Notes: generated from the sequence alone by a model not told the origin. A stretch of DNA of 64,000 nucleotides from JBQTIQ01 sp052387955 (GCA_052387955.1 JBQTIQ010000008.1:19223-83222), one strand, 5' to 3'. Positions 54,343-62,980 are shown, counted from the stretch's first letter. Program-made: numbers and translations.

Positions 54343-55805
54343 TAGGCCCGCCAATACTCCCGGGCGCGCACGGCGTCGGGCGACAGTGGCACGCCCGACC
54401 AGATGGGGTAGTAGAAGGCGAAGGCGGCGACGGCGGCGACGGCGACGACCGGGCCCAGGGACCGAAGCCGACGCCGGGACAACACGACGGCGGTGAGGAG
54501 GGCGAAGACCGGGATCACCGGCGCCAGATAGAACGTGTACGAGTGGCGGGGGTTGAGCGCCCACGGCGCCCACAGGGTGGCCACGAAGACGAGCAGGACC
54601 ACGCTCGGTAGGTTGCGGCGGGCGATGGCCATCCATCCCAGGGCCACGACCGCCGCCGCCTCGCCCACGAACCACACCACCGGGTTGGCGACCGCGATGA
54701 TCTCGGCCGTCTCGTCGGCGCCGGCGCCGGCGCACGCTCTGTCGTCGAGCTGAGGCGGGACCTCCTGCATGCCTTCGAGGCATCGTTTCCGGTACAGCGT
54801 CGAGGGCTGGTTCTGGTTGGCCCACGTATAGGCCGGAGCGGCGCTGGTGTTGTCGGTGCTGCGGAGCCCGATCTGGAAGTCGTAGACCCGCTTGTGGTCC
54901 TTGGCGAACAGCCGGGCGCGGTCGACGAAGGACGTCCCGCAGTCATCCCGGCGCTCGCACTCATGGAGATGGATGTACGTGCGGTCGAAGTTGACGAACC
55001 AGGGCCCGTAGGCGGCCAGGTAGACCCCGAGAGGGACGAGGCCCAGTCGCAGGACCGAGGCCAGCACGGCCCGGCCTTGATGGGCCCGGCGCGGCCCGCT
55101 CCCGTGCAGGACGAGGAACGCCAGCATGCAGCCGAGGAGCACCCACAAGGCGCTCCACTTGGTCGCCAGGCCCAACCCAAGGCAAAGCGCGACCGCCCAT
55201 TCGCACCGGGCCACCCGTCGAGCGTCGTGACCGTGGCGGAAAGCGGTCAGCGTGAACAGCAGGGCGGCGGTGGTGAACAAGGCGAGGAAGACGTCGATCA
55301 GCGCGGCCCGGCCGGTGGTGAACGAGATCCCGTCGAGGGCCACCAGGCCGCCGGCCAGGGCCGGCAACGTCCGCCCGGCCACGAGTTGGCGGGCGCAGAG
55401 ATAGGTGAGGAGCACGACGAGGCAGCCGCACACCAGGGCGCCGAGGCGCCAGCCCGTCGGCGTGAAGCCGCCGACTCGGATGCCGGCCGCGATCAGCCAC
55501 TTGGCCAACGGCGGATGGACCACGCCGCCCTGCTCGACGCCGTGGCGCAACAGGTCGGCTCCGTCGAGGGCGTAGTAGATCTCGTCGAAGACGAAGGCCG
55601 CGGGGGTGTCGAGGCGGGGGAGACGGGTCGCCGCGGTGGCGCCGACGAGGGCGGCGGGGACGGCGAAGTCGAGCCAGTGACGAGGCTCGGCCCGGTGCTC
55701 GCCCACGGCCGGGACCATCGGCCGCGCCGGCGACCGGCGTCGCTGGCCCTCGGCCCGGCTGGGCCCTGTGAGCGGCGTCGGGGCCGGCGTCCCTGGTGCA
55801 GTCAC
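54339..55805 (-). CDS. Protein O-mannosyltransferase (family 39)
   Basis: About 488 residues. AFVFDEIYYALDGADLLRHG (the conserved Asp-Glu of PMT), GVVHPPLAKWLIAAGIRVGG, GRAALIDVFLALFTTAALLF, LGLATKWSALWVLLGC and NPRHSYTFYLAPVIPVFALL are hallmarks of Pmt1/Rv1002c-type enzymes, which use polyprenyl-phosphate mannose to glycosylate secreted proteins. About ten membrane helices. GTG 55805 follows the lipoprotein stop by 25 bases; the frame is open to an ATG at 55910. The PAP2 gene is coupled downstream. Confidence 0.86.
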   Translation of the reverse strand: MTAPGTPAPTPLTGPSRAEGQRRRSPARPMVPAVGEHRAEPRHWLDFAVPAALVGATAATRLPRLDTPAAFVFDEIYYALDGADLLRHGVEQGGVVHPPLAKWLIAAGIRVGGFTPTGWRLGALVCGCLVVLLTYLCARQLVAGRTLPALAGGLVALDGISFTTGRAALIDVFLALFTTAALLFTLTAFRHGHDARRVARCEWAVALCLGLGLATKWSALWVLLGCMLAFLVLHGSGPRRAHQGRAVLASVLRLGLVPLGVYLAAYGPWFVNFDRTYIHLHECERRDDCGTSFVDRARLFAKDHKRVYDFQIGLRSTDNTSAAPAYTWANQNQPSTLYRKRCLEGMQEVPPQLDDRACAGAGADETAEIIAVANPVVWFVGEAAAVVALGWMAIARRNLPSVVLLVFVATLWAPWALNPRHSYTFYLAPVIPVFALLTAVVLSRRRLRSLGPVVAVAAVAAFAFYYPIWSGVPLSPDAVRAREYWRAY

Positions 55806-55830
55806 AGCGAGGGCACGACCGCGGGAGGCG

Positions 55831-56289
55831 TCAACCGCCGGAACCCGACGGAACGGCCGTCGCCGGCCCGGCCGGGCCGGCGCCCGGGCTGTCGGAGGAG
55901 GCGCCGTCATCGCTCGTCTTCGTGGATGTCGCGGGGCCCGAACCGCTGTCCGACGAACGGGAGATCTCGGGCGAGCACAGTCGGCTGAGCACGCTGGCCC
56001 GGTAATCGGTGGTGGTGGCGGGGTTGTCGCGGGCGAACCGTTCGGGTCCCCGTTCGGCGGCCAGCACCGAGTAGAACCGGGCCGGATCGGTAGCGAGGCT
56101 GATGTCGGTGCCCTCGAGTTCGGCCACCCTGAGCCCTACCCGGCGCTCGATGAGGCTGGCGCACGCCTTCGCTTCGGCGGCCCGTTGTCCGGCGTCCAGG
56201 CCGGCAGGGGCGCAGGCACTGCCCAGCACCAGCACCGCGATCGCCGGCAGCGGCCGAGCCCAGGAGCGCCGGCCGGCGCGCTGCGACAT
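55831..56289 (-). CDS. Small secreted lipoprotein of unknown function
   Basis: 152 residues. Basic start (SQRAGRRSWARP), hydrophobic core LPAIAVLVLGSAC with Cys26 as a lipid-attachment site, then a domain with two further cysteines (KACASLIERRVGL and SRLCSPEIS) and AARFYSVLAAERGP-like text. A Ser/Gly/Pro tail follows. Not recognised further. It precedes the mannosyltransferase and could be one of its substrates, which is only a guess. Confidence 0.7.
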   Translation of the reverse strand: MSQRAGRRSWARPLPAIAVLVLGSACAPAGLDAGQRAAEAKACASLIERRVGLRVAELEGTDISLATDPARFYSVLAAERGPERFARDNPATTTDYRASVLSRLCSPEISRSSDSGSGPATSTKTSDDGASSDSPGAGPAGPATAVPSGSGG

Positions 56290-56397
56290 GGCGAGGGACC
56301 GTAGCGCAGGGCCCCCGCACGGGTGCTGCGCCGGCGCGCCGGTCGAGCACGGTAGCGTCGCGCTCGGCGACGGTGAGCTGACCCAACGGAGGCGAGC

Positions 56398-56427
56398 GTG
56401 TTCGAGCCATCGGGGAACCTCGGATGA
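56398..56427 (+). CDS. Possible 9-codon leader peptide
   Basis: GTG at 56398 with GGAGG at 56388-56392 (5-base spacing) reads VFEPSGNLG and stops at a TGA that overlaps the ATG of the DUF2510 gene (ATGA). The downstream gene has no Shine-Dalgarno of its own, so this peptide may bring ribosomes to it. Confidence 0.4.
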   Translation: MFEPSGNLG

Positions 56428-57776
56428 CGACGCCTGACGTCGGTGTCCCCGACTGGCAGCCTGACCCCACCGGTCGGCACCAGTACCGCTTCTGGGACGG
56501 CTCGACGTGGACCGACCACGTGGCCGACGATGGCGTCGCCGCCTCCGACCCGTACGAAGCCGACGGCCTCGCCGATGACGTCCAGCCGGCGCCGGCCGAA
56601 GCCGATGTCGCCCCCACCGGCGGCGCCCCCTCCCTGGCCGAGCAGGACCGACCGGGGATCTGGCCCGCCGACGCCGGCCCGGTCGAGGCCGCCGGTCCCG
56701 TCGAGGCCGGCCCGGCGGACCTGACCGAGCCGGTGGACCTGGTCGAACCCTCCGCCGAGGCCGAAGCCACAGTTGAGCCTGACGCGGAGAGCACGTCCTC
56801 GCCGGCGGTCGATCCCGAGCCCCCGCCGGTCACCGTCGCGGGCGACGACCCGACCACGACCGTTCCGCCCGTGGCCGCCTCCGACCCGCCGCCGTGGTCG
56901 GCGTGGGAACCGCCCCCGCCGGGGGAGAGCACGTGGGTGCCGTCAGCTCCGTTCGAGCCGCCGACGACGGTCGACCCCCCGACCTCGGTCAGCCCCGCCC
57001 TCGGCGCCGGCGCGGTCCCCTACCCGGGCACTCCTGCGGCACCCGAAGGGCCTCCGGCGGCACCCGGCGACTGGATGGGCGGACCTCCGCCAGCGGGCCT
57101 TCCGCCCCCCGGCCCCGGTCCTGGCGGTCAGATGCCGGGCGGGCCTCCGCCCCGACGGCGTTCACGGGCGCCGCTCGTGGTCGGCGCCGTGCTGGTGGTG
57201 GCGGCCTTGACGGTGGCCGCCTTCCTGGTGCTGGGCAGCGACGACGACGACACCGCGACCGGGGGTATCTCGGAGATCGAGGTGACCGATACCCCGTTGG
57301 TCCGGAACGTGTCGTTGAGCGCCGGCCAGGTCCTCCTGGTGACCCTGACACCGATCGACGACGGCTTCGATCCCCGCCTCGGCATCGCCCTCGATGTCGA
57401 CAGCCAAGGGGCGGAGGCGCTGGAGAGCGTCATCGACGAACAGTTGTCGTCCGATGGCAACGGCTTCAGCGACGGGCTCGACGCCGAGGCCACAACGGTG
57501 GTGTCGGTGGCCGACGACGGTAACGAAGGGGAAGCCGAGCGCAACTTCTTCCCGGCCCTGGACGACCTCGACGTCGCCGTGGTGGTGGAGGGAGTCGACC
57601 GGACCGAGGGCCGAGCCACGCTCGAACTCGAGGTCCTCGACATCGCCGACCTGGGCTCGGCACGGGACAACGACGAGCTCTTCGAGCTGCTGTGCGCCGA
57701 CCGGGACTTCCAGGTGCACGACTCGAGGGCGTTCGAGGCGTGCAGGCTGTTCAGCTCGGATTCCGCCTCCAGCTGA
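56424..57776 (+). CDS. DUF2510-domain membrane protein
   Basis: 450 residues. The N-terminal DUF2510 motif is PDWQPDPTGRHQYRFWDGST then WTDHV. Residues 35-245 are low-complexity, rich in Pro, Glu and Ala, followed by a basic stretch RRRSRAPLVV, one membrane helix (VVGAVLVVAALTVAAFLVLG, about 253-272), an Asp run and an extracytoplasmic domain of about 165 residues with two Cys (ELLCADRDF and FEACRLF). Function unknown; proteins of this layout are common in actinobacteria. Confidence 0.82.
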   Translation: MTTPDVGVPDWQPDPTGRHQYRFWDGSTWTDHVADDGVAASDPYEADGLADDVQPAPAEADVAPTGGAPSLAEQDRPGIWPADAGPVEAAGPVEAGPADLTEPVDLVEPSAEAEATVEPDAESTSSPAVDPEPPPVTVAGDDPTTTVPPVAASDPPPWSAWEPPPPGESTWVPSAPFEPPTTVDPPTSVSPALGAGAVPYPGTPAAPEGPPAAPGDWMGGPPPAGLPPPGPGPGGQMPGGPPPRRRSRAPLVVGAVLVVAALTVAAFLVLGSDDDDTATGGISEIEVTDTPLVRNVSLSAGQVLLVTLTPIDDGFDPRLGIALDVDSQGAEALESVIDEQLSSDGNGFSDGLDAEATTVVSVADDGNEGEAERNFFPALDDLDVAVVVEGVDRTEGRATLELEVLDIADLGSARDNDELFELLCADRDFQVHDSRAFEACRLFSSDSASS

Positions 57777-57812
57777 CCGAGCTGGCTGGTCGGCTGGGGC
57801 CGAGGGTCGGGG

Positions 57813-59087
57813 TCAGCCGTCGAGGGCGGCCACGGCCGCCTCGAGCATGCGGGCGCTGCAGCCGGCCATCGCCACCGGGGGGACCGCCTCTTCGACGATG
57901 CGGGTGGCCAGGGCCCGGAAGGCCTCCGCCGCCGGTCCCTGGCCCAACGCCACCGGCGTCCCGGTGTCGCCGCCGGCCGCCACCGACGGCTCGATCGGGA
58001 TCGACGCCAGCAGTGGCGCCCCCGCCTCACGGGCGCAGGCCTCGCCGCCGCCGGCACCGAAGACCGGGTACGACTCGCCGTGGGCGCACGTGAAGGCGCT
58101 CATGTTCTCGACCACGCCGGCGATGCGCAGGTAGTTCTTCCGAGCCATCGACGCCGCCCGCACCGCCACCTTCTGGGCCGCCAGCGCCGGCGTCGTCACG
58201 ATGAGCACATCGGTCCGGGGCACCAGCTTGGCCACGCCCATCTGGACGTCGCCGGTCCCCGGAGGCATGTCGATCAGCAGGTAGTCGAGGTCGTCACCCC
58301 AGTCGACGTCCTGGAGGAAATGCTGGACGCCGCGGTTGAGCATCAAGCCCCGCCACATCAGCGCGGCGCCTTCGTCGTCGACGAGGAAGCCCATCGAGAC
58401 GACCCTGACCAACCCGGCGCCGATACGGCGCTCGTTGGGCACCATGAACTTGCGGCCGTCACGTTCGATGCCGGCGAGGCGCCCGTCGACCCCGAGCATG
58501 CGGGGCACCGAGAAGCCCCAGATGTCGGCGTCGAGCACGCCCACCTTCAGGCCCCGGTCGGCCAGGGCGGCGGCCAAGTTGACCGTGACCGACGACTTGC
58601 CGACGCCACCCTTGCCCGAGGCCACCGCGATCACCCTGGTGGTGGGAGCCACCGACGTGGCTTCGTCGTGCTGGCTCATCTTGAAACGGGCACGGTCCAT
58701 GGCCCGGTTGCGTTCGGCCGGTGTCATCTCGGACCACTCGAGGTCGACCTTGGCGACCCCCGGAAGGGACCCGACCCGGGCCCGCACGTCGCGCTGGAGC
58801 TGCGCCCGCAACGGGCAGCCGGCGGTGGTCAACGCCAAAGTCACGACCACGGCACCGTCGTCACCGACGGACACCGACCGGACCATCCCGAGGTCGACGA
58901 CGTCAGAGCCCAGTTCGGGGTCGATGACACCTCGCAAGGAGCCCCGGACCTCGTCCTCGGTGGGCTGAGACGTACCCGGGCGCGGTTCCTCGTACCCGTC
59001 GGTACCGGGCGGGCTGGTGCTCGATGGGTCGGGCTGTCGCTCTCCCAGCGCGTTCACTTCATGCGCTCGCACTTCGGAGGAGGCCAT
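57813..59087 (-). CDS. mrp: Mrp/NBP35-type Fe-S cluster carrier ATPase
   Basis: 424 residues. An N-terminal MIP18/DUF59 domain (GVIDPELGSDVVDLGMVRSV, TTAGCPLRAQLQRDV) precedes the ATPase: AVASGKGGVGKSSVTVNLAA, VLDADIWGFSVPRMLG, LLIDMPPGTGDVQMGVAKLV. The usual C-x2-C near GSGGGE is reduced: FTCAHGESYPVFGAGGGEAC has one Cys, so cluster bridging may differ (a Cys after GGGEA might serve). Divergent from a SufR-like gene; an IscA-type gene follows that, so the three form an Fe-S module. Confidence 0.9.
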   Translation of the reverse strand: MASSEVRAHEVNALGERQPDPSSTSPPGTDGYEEPRPGTSQPTEDEVRGSLRGVIDPELGSDVVDLGMVRSVSVGDDGAVVVTLALTTAGCPLRAQLQRDVRARVGSLPGVAKVDLEWSEMTPAERNRAMDRARFKMSQHDEATSVAPTTRVIAVASGKGGVGKSSVTVNLAAALADRGLKVGVLDADIWGFSVPRMLGVDGRLAGIERDGRKFMVPNERRIGAGLVRVVSMGFLVDDEGAALMWRGLMLNRGVQHFLQDVDWGDDLDYLLIDMPPGTGDVQMGVAKLVPRTDVLIVTTPALAAQKVAVRAASMARKNYLRIAGVVENMSAFTCAHGESYPVFGAGGGEACAREAGAPLLASIPIEPSVAAGGDTGTPVALGQGPAAEAFRALATRIVEEAVPPVAMAGCSARMLEAAVAALDG

Positions 59088-59146
59088 GTCCGGGGATTCT
59101 AACGGTCCTGACCGTGCAAACCTGCGGAGCAGGGGGACGGCTCCGG

Positions 59147-59152
59147 TACGCT
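59147..59152 (+). promoter_or_regulatory. -10 box for the SufR-like gene
   Basis: TACGCT exactly 6 nt before ATG 59159. No Shine-Dalgarno between, so the transcript should be leaderless. The same TACGCT precedes the cold-shock and prenyl-synthase genes. Confidence 0.45.
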
Positions 59153-59158
59153 CGGTCC

Positions 59159-59875
59159 ATGGTGGCCTCGTCGGACGACGGCCCGGACCGGGCCGGCATT
59201 CCCCGCCTCGACCTGTTCAAGGCGTTGGGGGATGACACGCGCTACGCCATCTACCTCGAGCTGGCCGACTCGGACGTGCCCCTCGCTACCGCCGAGCTGG
59301 CCGAGTCCCTGGGGCTGCACGTCAACACCGTACGGCCCCATCTCGAGCGGATGCGCGAGTTGAGGCTGCTCGACGTCCACGTCGACAGCCGGGGCGCGGT
59401 GGGCCGGCCTCAGCACCGGTACGCGCTGGCCGCGGACGCACCGGCGTTGGGCTTCGAGCCCAAGGTGCTCTCGGTCCTGGCCAACATGCTCGTGGACGTG
59501 GCCCTGCGAGCGGGCGCGGGAAGCGAGGACGCCGCCGACGCCGGCCGCAACCAGGGCCAGGCCGAGGCCCGGCCCTACGTCGATGCCGGCGCCCCGTGCC
59601 TGGACACGTTGGTGCACCTGCTCGACCGCTACGGCTTCGACCCGGTCCTCGAGGTCGAAGACGACACGGCCCGGATCGACTTCGCCCTGTGCCCGTTCCG
59701 CGAGCTGGCCGAGGCCCACCCCGGGCTGGTCTGCCACCTGCACCGGGGCCTGGTCGAGGGCATCATCGCCGCCGCCGGCGAGCCCGGAGCGTCGGTGACG
59801 GCCTTTCACACCCTCGCCGACCGCTCGCCCTGCATGGTGACGATCAGCGGTGGTGCGCCTGGCGGCGAGGGGTAA
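59159..59875 (+). CDS. SufR-like (ArsR-type HTH) regulator with C-terminal cysteines
   Basis: 238 residues. HTH: RLDLFKALGDDTRYAIYLEL, ELAESLGLHVNTVRPHLERM, then GAVGRPQHRYAL, the wing of SufR/DeoR-like regulators. The C-terminal half has ALCPFRELAEAHPGLVCHLH and RSPCMVTI: Cys-x13-Cys and a further Cys, as in Fe-S-binding SufR proteins. It likely represses Fe-S genes when it holds a cluster. Divergent from mrp and 35 bases before the IscA-type gene. It is probably leaderless. Confidence 0.85.
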   Translation: MVASSDDGPDRAGIPRLDLFKALGDDTRYAIYLELADSDVPLATAELAESLGLHVNTVRPHLERMRELRLLDVHVDSRGAVGRPQHRYALAADAPALGFEPKVLSVLANMLVDVALRAGAGSEDAADAGRNQGQAEARPYVDAGAPCLDTLVHLLDRYGFDPVLEVEDDTARIDFALCPFRELAEAHPGLVCHLHRGLVEGIIAAAGEPGASVTAFHTLADRSPCMVTISGGAPGGEG

Positions 59876-59910
59876 GCTGTGGCCGTCTCGAGACGCAGGA
59901 GGGCCTGACG

Positions 59911-60231
59911 TTGCTCACCATGACCGACACGGCGGCCGCGAAGGTCAAGGATCTCATCGAAGCCGAGGGCGAACCTGAGCTCGCGCTCCGCGTCGCGGTG
60001 CGGCCCGGTGGCTGTTCGGGCTTCAGTTACGAGCTGTTCTTCGACAGCGACATCGCCACCGACGACTTCACCGCCGAGCACCTCGGGGTGAGGGTCGTCG
60101 TCGACCCGTCGAGCGCTCCCCTGCTCGAGGGCGCGGTCCTCGACTACAAGGACGGCCTGCAACAGACAGGCTTTTCGATCAACAACCCCAACGCCCAGCG
60201 CACCTGCGGCTGCGGCCAGTCCTTCTCCTAG
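59911..60231 (+). CDS. erpA: A-type Fe-S cluster carrier (IscA/ErpA family)
   Basis: 106 residues. MLTMTDTAAAKVKDLIEAEG at the start, GGCSGFSYELFFDSD and RTCGCGQSF with the three conserved cysteines. It receives and passes on Fe-S clusters. TTG 59911 is chosen: GGAGGG lies 7 bases before it, while ATG 59920 would be 16 bases away. It follows the SufR-like gene in the same direction, so it may be under its control. Confidence 0.9.
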   Translation: MLTMTDTAAAKVKDLIEAEGEPELALRVAVRPGGCSGFSYELFFDSDIATDDFTAEHLGVRVVVDPSSAPLLEGAVLDYKDGLQQTGFSINNPNAQRTCGCGQSFS

Positions 60232-60297
60232 CTCCGCCGCCCTCCCCGCGGGCGCCGTAGCGGCATCCCTCCTGCCGCCCGGCCCGTTCCCGGGACG

Positions 60298-61317
60298 TCA
60301 AGCGGTCAGCTCGGTCAGGGCTTCGGCGACTTCGGTCTCGTCGAAGATGACGTCGAGCCGGCGCGCCACCGTGCCGTCGGCCCGTGCCAGGAAGAGGCAG
60401 GGCTCGAACGTCAGCCCATAGGCCGAGACCGCCGGCACGAGCTGCGAAGCCGGGCCTCCCTGGGCCGCGGCGACGGTGGGGAACACCTCGGAATGCAGGA
60501 ATCTGACCTGTGGGAACGTCTCTCGTACCGCGAGCAGCACGTCGAGCACAGGGCCGCACACCGCCGTCTGGCAGAACTGGGGCGTGGCGATCAGGAACGC
60601 CAGGGGCCTGCCCTCTCCCAGCGCCCCTCCCAGCGTCACGTCGTGCAGCGGGCACGCCGTCGGCGTAAGGGTGCACAGCAGCTCCACACCCCGGCGGTCG
60701 GCGGTGGTGGGCGTATCGACCGGGACCATCGCCGCCCCGGGCTGGACCACCCCTGAGCCCACCGAGAGCTGCACGTTGGTGACGAGGGCCTCGCCCTCGG
60801 CTTCGGTATTGAGGGTGTACACGCCCGGCCCTGGCGGGCTGAACACGAGCGGGTAGTAGGAGCGCGGGAGGCCGGTCCCTCTCGCCGCCACCGCCACGGG
60901 GTCGCCGACGGTCTGTCCTGCGGAGTTCGTCACCGTGATCGTCAGCGAACCGGGGACTTCGGTCAGGAGGGCACCCTGGGAATCGGCGAGGCCCAGCGGC
61001 AGCCGCTGAGGGGACCCGGGGACGAGGGCGTCGGGGGCGTAGAAGCCGACCAGGTTGAGCTCAGGCGTGAGGGAAGGACCGCTCGAGGCCGGCTCTGGTC
61101 GTGCCCCCGACGAGACCGCCGACGAACCGGTGACGACACCGGGCTCGTCGTCGCCACAGGCCACCAGCACCAGCGAACCGGCGGCGGCGGCGAGGAACGA
61201 CCGGCGGGTCAATGCCCCCGCGGGGCTGCGCCCCGTCTGCCTCGCCGGCCGGCGCGCCGGCGCCTGCCCGCTCTGGGTGCCGTGCTCGTCCCGCTCGCTC
61301 TCCGGTCGGTCGGCCAT
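60298..61317 (-). CDS. Tat-exported lipoprotein with thioredoxin-like C-terminal part
   Basis: 339 residues. Twin-arginine signal with lipobox: TRRSFLAAAAGSLVLVACGD (residues about 37-56). A beta-rich middle part (LGLADSQGALLTEVPGSLTI, FSPPGPGVYTLNT) is followed by a redox-like domain with ACPLHDVTLGGALGEGRPLA, FLIATPQFCQTAVCGPVLDV (C-x4-C) and YGLTFEPCLFLARADG. The C-x4-C differs from the usual C-x2-C of thioredoxins. It may handle thiols or metal outside the membrane. Unknown partner. Confidence 0.78.
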   Translation of the reverse strand: MADRPESERDEHGTQSGQAPARRPARQTGRSPAGALTRRSFLAAAAGSLVLVACGDDEPGVVTGSSAVSSGARPEPASSGPSLTPELNLVGFYAPDALVPGSPQRLPLGLADSQGALLTEVPGSLTITVTNSAGQTVGDPVAVAARGTGLPRSYYPLVFSPPGPGVYTLNTEAEGEALVTNVQLSVGSGVVQPGAAMVPVDTPTTADRRGVELLCTLTPTACPLHDVTLGGALGEGRPLAFLIATPQFCQTAVCGPVLDVLLAVRETFPQVRFLHSEVFPTVAAAQGGPASQLVPAVSAYGLTFEPCLFLARADGTVARRLDVIFDETEVAEALTELTA

Positions 61318-61328
61318 CGGATCGAACC

Positions 61329-61334
61329 TATCCT
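61329..61334 (+). promoter_or_regulatory. -10 box for the xanthine-dehydrogenase-like gene
   Basis: TATCCT exactly 6 nt before GTG 61341, without a Shine-Dalgarno: a likely leaderless start. Confidence 0.45.
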
Positions 61335-61340
61335 CCCGCT

Positions 61341-62957
61341 GTGGTCGTCAACAGTCAGGGGCCGGGGCCCCCGCCGCCCGCCGCCAGCCGGCCCCAGGCC
61401 GGTGTGGCGCAGGTGGCGTTCATGGTCGACGGCGTCAACGCGTCGGTGCCCGACGACGGGGCGTCGCTGCTGCAGTCTCTTCGCGACCACCTGGGCCTGC
61501 GCTCGCCCAAGGACGGGTGCAGCCCGCAAGGCCAGTGCGGCTGCTGCACCGTGCTCGTCGACGGCTCCCCCCGGGTCGCCTGCGTCACCCCCGTCCGGCG
61601 CGTCGCCGGCCGGTCGGTGACCACCATGGAGGGCCTCCCCACCGCGGATCGCTGGGCCGACGCCTTCAGCGCCACCGGCGCCAGCCAGTGCGGGTTCTGC
61701 ACGCCGGGGATCATCGTGCGCCTCGACGCCCTCAGGGCCGACGGCGCCGGCCCCGACGACGAGGACAGGGTCGGTCGCGCCCTGCTGGCACACCTGTGCC
61801 GGTGCACGGGCTGGCGCCCGGTGTTCGACGCCTGGCGGCGTTCGTTCGAGGACGCCCCGGTGACGGTGCGGGGCGCAGGCCCGGCGGCGGCCGAAGCCCG
61901 GGCGCGCCTCGAGGGCGGCGCCGACCAGACCGTCGGACCGGCGGTTGCCTGGGGCCGGGGCGGGTTCGCCGACGACTCGGCTCCTGCGGGCGCCCTGGTC
62001 GCCGTGCTCGACGGTTCGGGGGAGTGGGTGGTGGACGAGACCCTGGACGGTGCCCGGCGCCGGGCCGGGAAGCTCCAGGGCCGGCGGACCACCGCGGCGT
62101 TGCGGCACCCCCTCGACGTCGCACCGGGCGAGTGGGTGCTGACCCTGCGCACGACATGGGTCGAACCCGCGTACCTGGAGACCGACGCGTCGTGGTGTGC
62201 TCCCGGTGGCGATCCGGTGACCCCGTTGGCCAACGGTGGTGCCTTCGGGGGCAAGGTCGCCTCGATCACGGCTGCTGCTGCGCGGGCGTTGGCCGACCGC
62301 CACGGCCGCCCGGTGCGGGCGCTGCTGTCGAGGGAGGACACCGTGCGCCTCGGCCCCAAGCGACCCCCGGTCGCCGCCGGTGTAGCCGCTGACGGCAGCG
62401 GCGTGATCAGGGTGGCCCGGACGGCCGGCATCGCCGCTGCGGTGGCTTCGGTGGCCCCTTGCCTGGTGGTGGAAGAGGTCGACGTGACCGGTCCGCCCAC
62501 ATCGGCCGCCCTGCGGGGGGCGGGATGGGCGGAGGCTGCCGTGTTGCAGGCCGCGGTGGGCTACGACGGAGGCCCGGTCAGGGTGACCGCCCCCGGGGGT
62601 GGACAGGCTGAGGCCGAGATCGCGCCCGACGGCCGTGTCCGTGCCCGGGTGCGCTGCGGTGACCCCCTCGACGAGGTGGTGCTGCGGTCGTACTGCATCG
62701 GTGCGGCCCACATGGGCCTGGGGTGGGTCCACTCCGAGGGGTTGGCCATCGATCCCGCCGGTGACCCCCATGACCTGACCATCCGCTCGTTCGGGGTGCT
62801 GCGTGCTGTCGACATGCCCCCCGTCGACGTCGAGATCGTCGACCAACCCGGTCCCCCCGTCAACGGGAGCGATGCCGTGTTCGCCGCGGTGGCGGCAGCC
62901 ACCTGGGCCGCGCACGGCTGCCCCCAGGACTGGCCCACCATGAGGAGCGTGACATGA
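61341..62957 (+). CDS. Compact xanthine-dehydrogenase-like fusion: two 2Fe-2S domains plus a shortened molybdopterin domain
   Basis: 538 residues. First 2Fe-2S domain: SPKDGCSPQGQCGCCTVLVD (about 57-76) and PRVACVTP. Second helical 2Fe-2S domain: ASQCGFCTPGIIVRL (about 113-128) and HLCRCTGWRP (about 151-160). A CoxL/XdhB-type part follows, with GGAFGGK near 298, RALLSREDTVRLGPKRPP, GAAHMGLGWVHSEGLAID and TIRSFGVLRAVDMPPVDVEI. Normal molybdopterin subunits are about 750 residues; here only about 375 remain, with most substrate-channel segments absent. No FAD domain is present. The frame is intact. Redox role unknown. GTG 61341. Confidence 0.83.
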   Translation: MVVNSQGPGPPPPAASRPQAGVAQVAFMVDGVNASVPDDGASLLQSLRDHLGLRSPKDGCSPQGQCGCCTVLVDGSPRVACVTPVRRVAGRSVTTMEGLPTADRWADAFSATGASQCGFCTPGIIVRLDALRADGAGPDDEDRVGRALLAHLCRCTGWRPVFDAWRRSFEDAPVTVRGAGPAAAEARARLEGGADQTVGPAVAWGRGGFADDSAPAGALVAVLDGSGEWVVDETLDGARRRAGKLQGRRTTAALRHPLDVAPGEWVLTLRTTWVEPAYLETDASWCAPGGDPVTPLANGGAFGGKVASITAAAARALADRHGRPVRALLSREDTVRLGPKRPPVAAGVAADGSGVIRVARTAGIAAAVASVAPCLVVEEVDVTGPPTSAALRGAGWAEAAVLQAAVGYDGGPVRVTAPGGGQAEAEIAPDGRVRARVRCGDPLDEVVLRSYCIGAAHMGLGWVHSEGLAIDPAGDPHDLTIRSFGVLRAVDMPPVDVEIVDQPGPPVNGSDAVFAAVAAATWAAHGCPQDWPTMRSVT

Positions 62958-62980
62958 ACGATCTGGTGATCAGCCGGTGA
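62954..62980 (+). CDS. Eight-codon bridging frame, possible gene remnant
   Basis: ATG overlaps the previous stop (ATGA) and reads MNDLVISR; its TGA overlaps the ridA GTG (GTGA). The text resembles the first residues of many amidohydrolases (M-x-DLVI-x-GG), so it may be a deletion scar, or a coupling peptide. Confidence 0.3.
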   Translation: MNDLVISR

